This document shows, piece by piece, positions 1 to 7,522 of a stretch of DNA of 33,276 bases (position 1 is its first letter; the number at the start of each line of letters is the position of its first letter). A program made the position numbers and the translations under genes. The notes below the pieces were generated by a model. The model was not told the DNA's origin and made no database searches. It was given only the letters and a program-made list of their open reading frames with translations. Source of the stretch: Mangrovactinospora gilvigrisea (lineage in GTDB: Bacteria; Actinomycetota; Actinomycetes; Streptomycetales; Streptomycetaceae); the NCBI RefSeq assembly GCF_001879105.1, contig NZ_MLCF01000103.1:1-33276 (forward strand), written 5' to 3'.

Positions 1-771
1 CTCCCCCCGCATCCCCACGAAGAACGCTCCGGTCGGCAGGAACCGCCCCTCCGCACGCCCGGGCCCCTCCACCACCACCCGCACCAACCCGGCGAGGACC
101 GGCGCGAGCACCGCGCCCCCCGCGCGCACCTCCTCCGTCCAGGCCCGCGCCAACCGCGGCACCTCGCACGTCACCATCGCCGCGTCGAAGGACCCGGCCT
201 CCCCAGCCAGGGCAACGGCACCGTCCCCCGTCACCACCCGAGGCCGAAACCCCGCCGCCGCCAGCCTCTCCCGCGCCGGCGCGGTGATCGCCTCCTCCAC
301 GTCCACGGTCACCACCCCCTCGTCCCCCAGCACCCGCGCCATCAGCGCGGCGTTGTACCCCGTCCCCGTCCCGACCTCCAGCACCCGCCCCAGGCCCGCC
401 GAGGGCCCCAGAGCGTCCAACATCAGCCCCATCAGCGAGGGCTGACTGCTCGACGACACCGCCCGGCCGCCCTCCACCCGCGTCACCAGCGCGCAGTCGT
501 GGTACGCCGCCCGCGCCCACGCCTCCCGCTCCCCCGCCGTCGGCGCATCCCGCGCATACCGCACCAGCCCCCCGCCCCCGATACCGCCCGCGGCTCCGTC
601 CGCGCCGTGCTCGCCGTGCTCGCCGTGCCAGAACTCCGGCACGAACACATCCCGCGGCACCGCCGCGAACGCCTCCCGCCACCGCGGATCCGCCGGCCGC
701 CCCGCGGCCGCCAGCGCGGCGTCCAGCCCGGCACGCGCCGCCACCAGCACCCGATCCAGCTCCGCCGTCAC
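1..771 (-). CDS. PCMT-like SAM-dependent methyltransferase (3' end cut by window)
   Basis: The protein resembles protein-L-isoaspartate O-methyltransferases, which use S-adenosylmethionine to repair or modify carboxyl groups. An SSSQPSLMGLML segment matches the family's substrate-side SQP motif. It is followed by the SAM-binding motif I, VLEVGTGYNAALMARVLG, and an acidic strand end (VVTVDVEEAI). About 257 codons are visible and the frame is still open at base 1. I chose the GTG at 771 because GAGGTGG lies about 8 bases upstream; an in-frame GTG at 780 is the alternative. An unusual His/Glu/Gly-rich stretch (HGEHGEHGADG) sits between the N-terminus and the SAM fold. The gene is divergent from the haemoglobin gene. 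The true substrate is unknown, since actinobacteria have many PCMT-like paralogues, some in peptide-modification systems. Confidence 0.8.
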   Translation of the reverse strand, partial: MTAELDRVLVAARAGLDAALAAAGRPADPRWREAFAAVPRDVFVPEFWHGEHGEHGADGAAGGIGGGGLVRYARDAPTAGEREAWARAAYHDCALVTRVEGGRAVSSSSQPSLMGLMLDALGPSAGLGRVLEVGTGTGYNAALMARVLGDEGVVTVDVEEAITAPARERLAAAGFRPRVVTGDGAVALAGEAGSFDAAMVTCEVPRLARAWTEEVRAGGAVLAPVLAGLVRVVVEGPGRAEGRFLPTGAFFVGMRGE

Positions 772-832
772 CCGATCCACCTCACACCGCCGCCCTTCCC
801 GGTCACCCGTACCCGTCTGACACGATAGATAC

Positions 833-1219
833 GTGACCTCGCAGACGTTCTACGACGCCGTCGGCGGCGAGCCGACCTTCCGCAAGCTCGTCCACCGCTT
901 CTACGAGGGCGTCGCCGACGATCCGCTGCTCCGGCCGATGTACCCGGAGGAGGACCTCGGCCCGGCCGAGGAGCGGCTGACGCTGTTCCTGATGCAGTAC
1001 TGGGGCGGCCCCCGCACCTACAGCGAGAACCGCGGCCATCCGCGCCTGCGGATGCGCCACGTCCCGTTCCGCGTCGACCGCGCCGCGCACGACGCCTGGC
1101 TGCGCCACATGCGCACCGCCGTGGACGAGCTGAACCTCGCCCCGGAGCACGAGACCGAGCTGTGGAACTACCTGCTCTACGCCGCCGCCAGCATGGTCAA
1201 CACCCCCGAGGAGGGCTGA
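833..1219 (+). CDS. glbO: group II truncated haemoglobin (GlbO type)
   Basis: A 128-residue 2-on-2 globin of the trHbO class, a soluble haem protein linked in actinobacteria to oxygen chemistry and to nitrosative or oxidative stress. The class signatures are present: Tyr24 (B10), Tyr37 at CD1 in RPMYPEEDL, the FLMQYWGGP segment, proximal His76 (F8) in MRHVPF and Trp89 (G8) in DAWLRHM. The length matches the family. The start is GTG with no clear Shine-Dalgarno; a weak CACGAT hexamer lies 6 bases before it, so a leaderless message is possible but poorly supported. It is transcribed away from the methyltransferase and converges on the unknown gene ending at 1257, with a hairpin between them. 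The family call is secure; the physiological role is inferred. Confidence 0.93.
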   Translation: MTSQTFYDAVGGEPTFRKLVHRFYEGVADDPLLRPMYPEEDLGPAEERLTLFLMQYWGGPRTYSENRGHPRLRMRHVPFRVDRAAHDAWLRHMRTAVDELNLAPEHETELWNYLLYAAASMVNTPEEG

Positions 1220-1241
1220 CGCAGGCCCCGGACGCGCCAAC

Positions 1242-1256
1242 GCCGCCCCGGGCGGC
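1242..1256. terminator. short hairpin between convergent genes
   Basis: GCCGCC and GGCGGC arms (6 bp) around a CCG loop lie between the haemoglobin stop (1219) and the stop of the opposite gene (1257). The hairpin could serve as a terminator for both directions. There is no T-tract, which is common for streptomycete terminators. Confidence 0.45.
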
Positions 1257-1916
1257 CTAACCGACCGTCAGCCCCAGTCCGGCGCCCACCGGGCGGCGGT
1301 ACGCCACCTCGCCGTACTCCGTCCGCAGCCGCCACCACGGACCGTTCCGCAGCACCGCCGCCCCTTCGCCCGCATGCTCGGCGGGCGCGGGCAGGAAGCC
1401 CATCCCCGACGCCGCGTGCGCCACCCGCAGCGGCAGCCCGTCGACCGCCCCGCCGACCTGTGCGTCCCACACGCGCGCCGCGGTGGCGTCCAGCTCCTCG
1501 CGGGTGCGCCGCTGCTCGGGGAGCGACTCCACGCGCTGCCGGAACTCCCGCACGCCCCCCGCGACGGCCCTGCGCAGCTCGTCCACGCCCGGCGACGCGA
1601 CCGCCGTCCAGCCGCCGCGCGGCGGCAGCATCCCGGCCCAGGCGGCGGCGACGCTCAGCGCCGAGGGGATCGCGAACCCGCCGTCCTCGCCGAGCGACTC
1701 CAGCAGCTCGCCGGCCGAGACGGTGGCGTCGACGCCGGCCTCGGGCAGGCCGTCGACACGGATCGTGCGGATCGCCAGCACCTCGAAGGGCGGGCGGCCG
1801 AAGACGGCGAGCAGCCCGCCGCCGGGCGGGCCGGTGAGCCGCACCGCCGCGGCCTTGTCGAAGTGCAGCAGGCGCCGCAGGAAGGCGCCGAGCGCGGGAC
1901 CGTCGGGCGTCCTCAC
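1257..1916 (-). CDS. conserved hypothetical protein coupled to a thioesterase
   Basis: A 219-residue protein I do not recognise. It has no signal peptide or membrane segment. The middle is rich in short hydrophobic strands (LLAVFGRPPFEVLAIRTIRVDG) and is followed by a predicted helical stretch (ELRRAVAGGVREFRQRVESL). The C-terminus contains WWRLRTEYGEVAYRRP. The start is GTG at 1916, and its GTGA overlaps the stop codon of the upstream thioesterase gene by four bases. This is the classic arrangement for translational coupling, so the two products are probably made together. Third-position GC is high throughout, supporting a real gene. Any function is a guess from the coupling, perhaps an accessory of acyl-CoA or thioester turnover. 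Confidence 0.75.
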   Translation of the reverse strand: MRTPDGPALGAFLRRLLHFDKAAAVRLTGPPGGGLLAVFGRPPFEVLAIRTIRVDGLPEAGVDATVSAGELLESLGEDGGFAIPSALSVAAAWAGMLPPRGGWTAVASPGVDELRRAVAGGVREFRQRVESLPEQRRTREELDATAARVWDAQVGGAVDGLPLRVAHAASGMGFLPAPAEHAGEGAAVLRNGPWWRLRTEYGEVAYRRPVGAGLGLTVG

Positions 1917-2353
1917 GCCGCCGCCCCGGCGGCGGGCGCGTCGTCCTGGAACTTCAGCAGGTACTCGCGCTCCTCCGGGCTGAAGCGGCGCGGCCGCTTC
2001 TCCTCCAGGTCGTAGGGGACGAGCACGGACGCCGCGGCGACGTAGACGACGCCGCCGTCCTCCTCCGCGTCCTTCACCTCGTACCCGAGGCGCACCGACG
2101 CCGCGGAGATCTTCTCCACCCAGGTCTCGACGAGGACCGGCTCGGCGCGGTGCACCAGCGGCCGGCGGTAGTCGATCTCGTGGCGGGCGACCACCATGCC
2201 GGAGCGGAACTCCACCCCGCCGCTGTCGGCCACCGTGAACATGAAGTCGATGCGCGCCTCCTCGAGGTAGCGCAGGAACACGGTGTTGTTGACGTGCTGG
2301 TAGGCGTCCATGTCCGACCAGCGCAGCGGGCAGCGGTAGACATGCCTGGCCAC
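1913..2353 (-). CDS. hotdog-fold acyl-CoA thioesterase (4HBT type)
   Basis: A 146-residue hotdog-fold protein likely to hydrolyse acyl-CoA thioesters in the cytoplasm. The family signature is near the N-terminus: WSDMDAYQHVNNTVFLRYLEEAR, with Asp16 as the probable catalytic acid and the HVNN segment on the central helix. The rest follows the 4HBT strand pattern (IDYRRPLVHRAEPVLVET, VRLGYEV). The length is typical. The start is GTG with AAGGGA about 10 bases upstream. The gene lies downstream of the ettA terminator and overlaps the next gene by GTGA. The natural substrate cannot be read from the sequence. Confidence 0.88.
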   Translation of the reverse strand: MARHVYRCPLRWSDMDAYQHVNNTVFLRYLEEARIDFMFTVADSGGVEFRSGMVVARHEIDYRRPLVHRAEPVLVETWVEKISAASVRLGYEVKDAEEDGGVVYVAAASVLVPYDLEEKRPRRFSPEEREYLLKFQDDAPAAGAAA

Positions 2354-2382
2354 GGCGTGGGATCCCTTCGCGCTTCACAGGA

Positions 2383-2410
2383 ACGGCGGCGGCCTCTCGG
2401 CCGCCGCCGT
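2383..2410 (-). terminator. strong hairpin terminator after ettA
   Basis: A perfect 12-bp stem (ACGGCGGCGGCC / GGCCGCCGCCGT) with a TCTC tetraloop starts about 30 bases past the ettA stop and ends before the thioesterase gene. It is a convincing intrinsic terminator that separates the two transcripts. Confidence 0.8.
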
Positions 2411-2439
2411 CCACAGTACCGTCGTGCCCGCGGGGTAAG

Positions 2440-4104
2440 TTACCCGCGGGTCAACTTCTTGTAGGTGGCGCGGTGCGGGCGCGCGGCCTCCGCACCGAGG
2501 CGCTCCACCTTGTTCTTCTCGTAGGACTCGAAGTTGCCCTCGAACCAGAACCACTTGGAGTCGCCCTCGTAGGCCAGGATGTGCGTGGCCACGCGGTCGA
2601 GGAACCAGCGGTCGTGGGAGACGACCACGGCGCAGCCGGGGAACTCCAGCAGCGCGTTCTCCAGGCTGGAGAGCGTCTCCACGTCCAGGTCGTTGGTGGG
2701 CTCGTCGAGGAGCAGCAGGTTGCCGCCCTGCTTGAGCGTCAGCGCCAGGTTGAGGCGGTTGCGCTCGCCGCCGGACAGGACGCCGGCCGGCTTCTGCTGG
2801 TCCGGGCCCTTGAAGCCGAACGCCGAGACGTACGCCCGGGACGGCATCTCGACCTGGCCGACGTTGATGTAGTCGAGCCCGTCGGAGACGACCTGGAAGA
2901 GCGTCTTCTTGGGGTCGAGGTTGGCGCGGCTCTGGTCGACGTAGGAGATCTCGACCGTCTCGCCGACCTTGATGCTGCCCGAGTCGGGCTGCTCCAGACC
3001 CTGGATCATCTTGAAGAGCGTCGTCTTGCCGGCGCCGTTGGGGCCGATGACGCCGACGATGCCGTTGCGCGGCAGGGTGAACGACAGGTCGTCGATGAGC
3101 ACCTTGTCGCCGAACGCCTTGTTGAGGTGCTCGACCTCGACGACGACGCTGCCCAGACGCGGGCCCGGCGGGATCTGGATCTCCTCGAAGTCCAGCTTCC
3201 GCATCTTCTCGGCCTCGGCGGCCATCTCCTCGTAGCGCTGGAGACGGGCGCGCGACTTGGCCTGCCGGCCCTTGGCGTTGGAGCGCACCCAGTCGAGCTC
3301 GTCCTTGAGGCGCTTCTGCCGCTTGGCGTCCTTCTGGCCCTCCACCTTCAGGCGGGAGGCCTTGGTCTCCAGGTACTTGGAGTAGTTGCCCTCGTAGCCG
3401 TAGAGGTGGCCGCGGTCGACCTCGGCGATCCACTGGGCGACGTTGTCGAGGAAGTACCGGTCGTGGGTGACGGCGACGACGGTGCCGGGGTACTTCTCCA
3501 GGTGCTGCTCCAGCCACTGGACGGACTCGGCGTCCAGGTGGTTGGTGGGCTCGTCGAGGAGCAGCAGGTCGGGCGCCTCGAGCAGCAGCTTGCAGAGCGC
3601 GACCCGGCGCTTCTCGCCGCCGGAGAGGTTCACCACGGGCCAGTCGCCGGGGGGGCACCCGAGGGCGTCCATCGCCTGCTCCAGCTGGGCGTCGAGGTCC
3701 CAGGCGTTGGAGTGGTCGAGGTCGTCCTGGAGCTTGCCCATCTCGGCGAGGAGCTCGTCGGAGTAGTCGGTGGCCATCAGCTCGGCGATCTCGTTGAACC
3801 GGTCGAGCTTGGCCTTGGTCTCCTTGACGCCGTCCTGGACGTTCTCCAGGACCGTCTTGGACTCGTCGAGCGGCGGCTCCTGCAAGAGGATGCCGACGCT
3901 GTAGCCGGGGGTGAGGAAGGCGTCGCCGTTGGACGGTTGCTCCAACCCGGCCATGATCTTCAGGATCGTGGACTTGCCGGCGCCGTTCGGTCCCACGACA
4001 CCGATCTTGGCGCCCGGATAGAACGACATGGTGACGTCGTCAAGGATGACCTTGTCGCCGTGCGCCTTGCGCGCCTTGCGCATGGTGTAGATGAACTCAG
4101 CCAA
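2440..4104 (-). CDS. ettA: energy-dependent translational throttle protein EttA (ABC-F)
   Basis: A 554-residue ABC-F ATPase. In well-studied bacteria EttA binds the ribosomal E site and couples the first peptide-bond steps to the ATP/ADP ratio. There are two ABC cassettes. The first has Walker A GPNGAGKST (about 38-46), signature LSGGEKRR (about 160) and DEPTNHLD (about 184-191). The second has GPNGAGKTT (about 354-362), LSGGERNR and DEPTNDLD. The linker between them contains DWVRSNAKGRQAKSRARL, typical of EttA. No membrane segment is present, as expected for ABC-F. The conserved N-terminus MAEFIYTMRKARKAHG fixes the start at a rare TTG codon (4104); the first ATG in frame is codon 8. The gene is probably monocistronic, with a strong hairpin downstream. 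Confidence 0.95.
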   Translation of the reverse strand: MAEFIYTMRKARKAHGDKVILDDVTMSFYPGAKIGVVGPNGAGKSTILKIMAGLEQPSNGDAFLTPGYSVGILLQEPPLDESKTVLENVQDGVKETKAKLDRFNEIAELMATDYSDELLAEMGKLQDDLDHSNAWDLDAQLEQAMDALGCPPGDWPVVNLSGGEKRRVALCKLLLEAPDLLLLDEPTNHLDAESVQWLEQHLEKYPGTVVAVTHDRYFLDNVAQWIAEVDRGHLYGYEGNYSKYLETKASRLKVEGQKDAKRQKRLKDELDWVRSNAKGRQAKSRARLQRYEEMAAEAEKMRKLDFEEIQIPPGPRLGSVVVEVEHLNKAFGDKVLIDDLSFTLPRNGIVGVIGPNGAGKTTLFKMIQGLEQPDSGSIKVGETVEISYVDQSRANLDPKKTLFQVVSDGLDYINVGQVEMPSRAYVSAFGFKGPDQQKPAGVLSGGERNRLNLALTLKQGGNLLLLDEPTNDLDVETLSSLENALLEFPGCAVVVSHDRWFLDRVATHILAYEGDSKWFWFEGNFESYEKNKVERLGAEAARPHRATYKKLTRG

Positions 4105-4302
4105 CTGGATCCGTCCGCTCGAACGCCTGGGTTTTGGATGGGGATGCTCATCCCATCTTGCCGCACCCCCCGCCCCCGGGTCACATCACTTCGCCACGGC
4201 ACCGCCCCGGGCGCGGCGCTGTGCCCGGACACGGCGCCGCCCCGGCACCCCCGGTGCCCTGCGCGGCAGGGCGGACGGGGAGCCGGGGCGGGGGGCGGCG
4301 GA
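4105..4302. other. intergenic region upstream of ettA with a near-palindrome
   Basis: This non-coding stretch between the adhesin gene end and the ettA start must hold the ettA promoter and leader on the minus strand. The visible structure is GGGATG-CT-CATCCC (4141-4154). With one bulged G it extends to about 20 bases (GATGGGGATG / CATCCCATC). In the ettA leader it could be an RNA hairpin or a protein site. The remaining sequence is GC-rich without a recognisable promoter pair, and the open frames through it look like noise. Confidence 0.4.
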
Positions 4303-4320
4303 CGGTGGCACGGGCCACCG
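4303..4320 (-). terminator. hairpin downstream of the thioester surface protein
   Basis: CGGTGGC and GCCACCG form a 7-bp perfect stem around ACGG, about 40 bases beyond the stop codon of the adhesin gene at 4360. It is a plausible intrinsic terminator for that gene. Confidence 0.55.
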
Positions 4321-4359
4321 CGCGCCGCCGCGCTACCTCGGTTCAGCAGCGCTCAGGCG

Positions 4360-5787
4360 TCAGGCCCGACGCCGCCGCACCGCGAAGACCACGACACCGC
4401 CGACGGCGAGCAGCGCCACCGCGATACCAGCGATCATCGGCGTCGAGGACGACGCACCGGTCTCGGCGAGCCCACCGCTCGGGGAGGGCGACGAGCTCGG
4501 CGTGGCCGTCGGCGTCGGCGACGCGGAAGAACCGCCGCCGCTCGGCGTCCCCGAACCCTTCTGGCAGTTCAGGACACCCTTGCCGACCCAGCTCTTGCCG
4601 TTCGGACCAGCGATGCTGATCTTGTACGGCTGGTCCTCGCCGACCTTCACCAGGATGGACTTCGACTCGCCCGGCTTGATCGTGTACTTCAGCCCGGCCA
4701 GCTCGAACTCGAAGTTCTCGTCACCCTTGTTGGTGGCCGTGACCTCGACCCCGCCCTTGGCGCAGTTCTGCGCGAAGCTCACGCTCGGCACCGGGCCGGT
4801 CGTGGTGGACGCCGCCCAGGAGGCCTGCGCACCGGCCTGCTGCTGCATCGTCTTGGAGCCGGCCAGGATCATCGTCTGGCTGACGTCACCCTGCGAGGTG
4901 GTACCGGTGAACGCACGCCCGACCGGGACGGTCGCGCTCGCGCCGGTGGCGGTCAGCTGCGCCTGCAGCGCGTCCGCGGCCTTCGGGGCCGTCAGGAAGA
5001 GCTGCTCGCCGTTGGTGGCGGACGTCACCGGCTTGCCGTTGGCGTCGACGACCTGGACCTTCTTCTGCACCGCCGCGTCGTCCAGCTTCAACTGGACGGA
5101 CTGGGCGGTGGTCTTGACGGTGATCGGGCCCAGCTTGTCGCCGGACTTGCCGGCCAGCGTCGTCGGGCTCAGCGAGAGCGACGCCGTCGGCTCGGAGGCG
5201 TTGACCGCCTTGCCCTCCAGCGTCTTCGCCAGCTGCTCGGCCGCGGCGTCCTTGGCGTGGCCGTTCTTGCCGTCGGAGAAGTGCCAGATGGCGAGCTGGG
5301 TGCCGGCCGCGGCACCGTTCGCCGTCAGGCCCTTGATCCCGAACTTCTGGGCCACCTGCTGGACGGTGAGCGCCGGGTAGGAGTTCTCCAGAATCCACTT
5401 GATCTTGCCGGCGTCCGGGTTGTTGGCCAGCTTGGAGGCGCTCCAGTCGACCTCCTGGTACTTCGAGCCGCCCTGCGCCGGGTGCCCGAAGTCGATGCAG
5501 TAGGTCTGCAGGTTCTGGCCGTCGCTCTGCAGCGTGAAGAGCCCGGCGGTCTCCAGGCGGGACAGTCCGTCGATCTTGACGCCCTCGCCCGTGGTTATCA
5601 GGCGGTTGGAGCCCGGCGCGTTGACCAGGACCGCCTGGGCACCGCCGGTGGACGCGGGCGCCGCGCCGTCGGCGCCGTCCGCCGCGGCCGGACCGGCCAT
5701 AGCGAACGAGCCGGCGGCGATCAGGCCGCCCGCGGCGAGCAGCGCGGACAGACGCGCGCCACCGCTCTTGAAAGATTGAAGCCTCAT
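4360..5787 (-). CDS. Cys-Gln thioester-forming, sortase-anchored surface protein (TQXA)
   Basis: A 475-residue exported protein. It has a signal peptide (about 1-37, ending near GPAAADG), then a thioester domain with Cys97 in TYCIDFGHP and Gln164 in the GTQLAIWHFSD motif. In this family those two side chains form a reactive intramolecular thioester that can capture host or surface nucleophiles. Beta-rich, probably Ig-like modules follow, with two further cysteines (FAQNC, VLNC) that may pair. A Ser/Pro/Thr linker leads to a C-terminal LAETG sorting signal, a hydrophobic helix and RRRR. LAxTG is the motif of class E sortases of actinobacteria, so covalent wall attachment is expected. The start is ATG with GGAGGGG just upstream. 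No sortase gene is in the window. The family assignment is strong; the ligand is unknown. Confidence 0.92.
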   Translation of the reverse strand: MRLQSFKSGGARLSALLAAGGLIAAGSFAMAGPAAADGADGAAPASTGGAQAVLVNAPGSNRLITTGEGVKIDGLSRLETAGLFTLQSDGQNLQTYCIDFGHPAQGGSKYQEVDWSASKLANNPDAGKIKWILENSYPALTVQQVAQKFGIKGLTANGAAAGTQLAIWHFSDGKNGHAKDAAAEQLAKTLEGKAVNASEPTASLSLSPTTLAGKSGDKLGPITVKTTAQSVQLKLDDAAVQKKVQVVDANGKPVTSATNGEQLFLTAPKAADALQAQLTATGASATVPVGRAFTGTTSQGDVSQTMILAGSKTMQQQAGAQASWAASTTTGPVPSVSFAQNCAKGGVEVTATNKGDENFEFELAGLKYTIKPGESKSILVKVGEDQPYKISIAGPNGKSWVGKGVLNCQKGSGTPSGGGSSASPTPTATPSSSPSPSGGLAETGASSSTPMIAGIAVALLAVGGVVVFAVRRRRA

Positions 5788-5861
5788 CAAATCCCCTCCA
5801 GGACCGGAGCGTTCCCCACACACCCCGCCCGAGACTTTGGTCCCCCTCATTACGGATACGG

Positions 5862-5867
5862 ATCCTA
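5862..5867 (-). promoter_or_regulatory. probable -10 box of the surface-protein gene
   Basis: On the minus strand this reads TAGGAT, matching the sigma-70/HrdB -10 consensus (TAnnnT), about 75 bases before the start codon. No strong -35 hexamer is visible 16-18 bases upstream, so the promoter may be activator-dependent or the call may be wrong. Confidence 0.4.
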
Positions 5868-5951
5868 GAGGCGCCCATGGCAGAACCAGTCGGATATAAG
5901 GATCGCGGAGCCACCGACTCCCAATCGTTACGAACGGCCTCGCATAACGCG

Positions 5952-6377
5952 TCAGTGAGTCGACATATCGGCTGGAACCGCGGCCCCGGAGCCCGCGCCC
6001 GCCTCCGGCGACGGCTCCCGGATCATCCGCCGGAACGCGGACGTCCCCCGCGCCAGATCGTGGCCGACCGAGCGCGCCTCCACCTCCACCACCGTCTGCC
6101 GCTGCCCCTCCCGCTCCCAGTCGCGCACCCGCAGATGGCCGGTGACCACCACGGGATCGCCCCGCTCCACGCTCCCCGCGACGTTCTCGGCGAGCCCGCG
6201 GAACGTCCACACCGTGACGAAGCTGGTGTCCCCGTCGACCCAGCAGCTCGCCTCCCGGTTGTAGCGGCGCGGCCGGAAGGCGAGGCGGAAACTCGCCGCC
6301 GGCACCCCCGCCGCCGTCCGCTGGAACCGGATGTCCGTCGCCGTGTTGCCCACCACGGTGATCGCCGTCTCGTTCAC
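5952..6377 (-). CDS. single-stranded DNA-binding protein, short paralogue without acidic tail
   Basis: A 141-residue OB-fold Ssb. Family features are the N-terminal NETAITVVGNTATDIRF strand region, SFRLAFRPRRYN, the WVDGDTSFVTVWTFRGLAENV core and GDPVVVTGHLRVRDWEREGQ. It should bind single-stranded DNA as a tetramer. Unlike the replicative Ssb, it has no Gly-rich linker ending in the acidic DDxPF tip that recruits repair and replication enzymes; it ends PADMSTH. This resembles the secondary Ssb proteins of Streptomyces. The start is GTG at 6377, with GGGGGCGG about 6 bases upstream. It is divergent from the aldo/keto reductase gene. A specialised role, for example in development or DNA uptake, is inference. 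Confidence 0.9.
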   Translation of the reverse strand: MNETAITVVGNTATDIRFQRTAAGVPAASFRLAFRPRRYNREASCWVDGDTSFVTVWTFRGLAENVAGSVERGDPVVVTGHLRVRDWEREGQRQTVVEVEARSVGHDLARGTSAFRRMIREPSPEAGAGSGAAVPADMSTH

Positions 6378-6543
6378 CCGAACCGCCCCCAACCCGCTCG
6401 ATGTGCTCCCTGCCCTCGGTCCCCAGCCTCCCGCCTCCGCGGCCCGCCGCGCACGGCCCGTCCCGCGCCTGTGGATAACTTCTTCCCCAGGGTGGCCCGG
6501 GGCGGGCCTGGCAGGCCGCTCGCGGACCGGCGAGGATGGGGCC

Positions 6544-7473
6544 GTGAAAACGTTGTCCTTCCCGCAGTCACGCGTCCCCGCCTCCAATGTCGTCCTCGGC
6601 CTGATGCGCATCGGCGAGCTCGGCGACGAGGAGATCCGCACCCTCTACGGCGCCGCCCGCGACGCCGGCGTCAACGCCTTCGACCACGCCGACATCTACG
6701 GCCCCGCGCGGCACCGCTGCGAGGAGAGGTTCGGCGAGGCCGTGAAGCTCACCGCCGCCGAGCGCGAGCAGATCTCGATCCAGAGCAAGGTCGGCATCCG
6801 GCCCGGCTTCTTCGACTTCTCCAAGGAGCACATCCTCCGGACGGTCGACGAGTCGCTCGCCGCGCTGCACACCGAGTACCTCGACGTCCTGCTGCTGCAC
6901 CGGCCCGACACCCTGGTGGAGCCGGAGGAGGTGGCGGAGGCCTTCGACGCGCTGCACGCGGCCGGAAAGGTCGTCAACTTCGGCGTCTCCAACCACACCC
7001 CGGGCCAGATCGAGCTGCTGAAGAGCGCGGTGCGCCAGCCGCTCGTCGCCAACCAGGTGCAGCTGTCCATCACGCACTGCCCGATGATCGCCTCGGGCAT
7101 CGCGGCGAACATGGGCGGCCTCGACCAGTCGGTCAGCCGCGACAACGGGCTGCTGGACTACTCCCGGCTGCACGGGATGACCCTGCAGGCCTGGTCGCCG
7201 TTCCAGAAGGGCTTCTTCGACGGCGTCTTCCTCGGCGACCGGGAGAACTACGCCGAGCTCAACGACGTGCTGGAGGAGCTGGCCGGCAAGTACGGGGTGA
7301 CCCCGACCGGCATCGCCGTCGCCTGGATCACCCGCCACCCGGCGAACATGCAGGTGGTGCTGGGCACCACCAACCCGGGCCGGGTCGCGGAGTCCGCGGC
7401 CGGGTCGGAGCTGCCCCTCACCCGCGAGGAGTGGTACCGCCTCTTCCGCGCCGCCGGCCACGTGGTGCCGTAG
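6544..7473 (+). CDS. aldo/keto reductase
   Basis: A 309-residue NADPH-dependent aldo/keto reductase with a TIM-barrel fold. The catalytic tetrad is visible: Asp47 (AFDHADIYG), Tyr52, Lys82 (IQSKVGI) and His119 (LLLHRPD). The C-terminal cofactor region reads VVLGTTNPGRVAES. It is closest in style to the YdhF branch, whose members reduce small carbonyl compounds. The start is GTG at 6544 with GAGGATGGGG just upstream. It converges on the MFS pump gene with a strong hairpin between them. Its physiological substrate is unknown. Confidence 0.92.
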   Translation: MKTLSFPQSRVPASNVVLGLMRIGELGDEEIRTLYGAARDAGVNAFDHADIYGPARHRCEERFGEAVKLTAAEREQISIQSKVGIRPGFFDFSKEHILRTVDESLAALHTEYLDVLLLHRPDTLVEPEEVAEAFDALHAAGKVVNFGVSNHTPGQIELLKSAVRQPLVANQVQLSITHCPMIASGIAANMGGLDQSVSRDNGLLDYSRLHGMTLQAWSPFQKGFFDGVFLGDRENYAELNDVLEELAGKYGVTPTGIAVAWITRHPANMQVVLGTTNPGRVAESAAGSELPLTREEWYRLFRAAGHVVP

Positions 7474-7478
7474 CGGGA

Positions 7479-7496
7479 GGCCCCCCGAAGGGGGCT
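7479..7496. terminator. bidirectional terminator hairpin with CGAA loop
   Basis: A GGCCCCC / GGGGGCT stem of 7 pairs (one G-T) encloses a CGAA tetraloop. It lies just past the aldo/keto reductase stop and before the opposing MFS stop at 7523, so it can end transcription from both sides. Confidence 0.75.
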
Positions 7497-7522
7497 CGGG
7501 GAGCAGGGCGGCCGGGCGGAGC

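Noticed and set aside
2473..5868. 1131-codon plus-strand open frame opposite ettA and the thioester protein
   Set aside because: High-GC DNA leaves the complementary frame of real genes open. The translation is low-complexity (Leu/Val/Gly/Asp/Arg) without any domain, and both minus-strand genes here have clear family motifs.
5788..6210. N-terminal extension of the surface protein to 6210
   Set aside because: The extension has no family match and overlaps the ssb gene. The ATG at 5787 has a strong ribosome site and starts a proper signal peptide.
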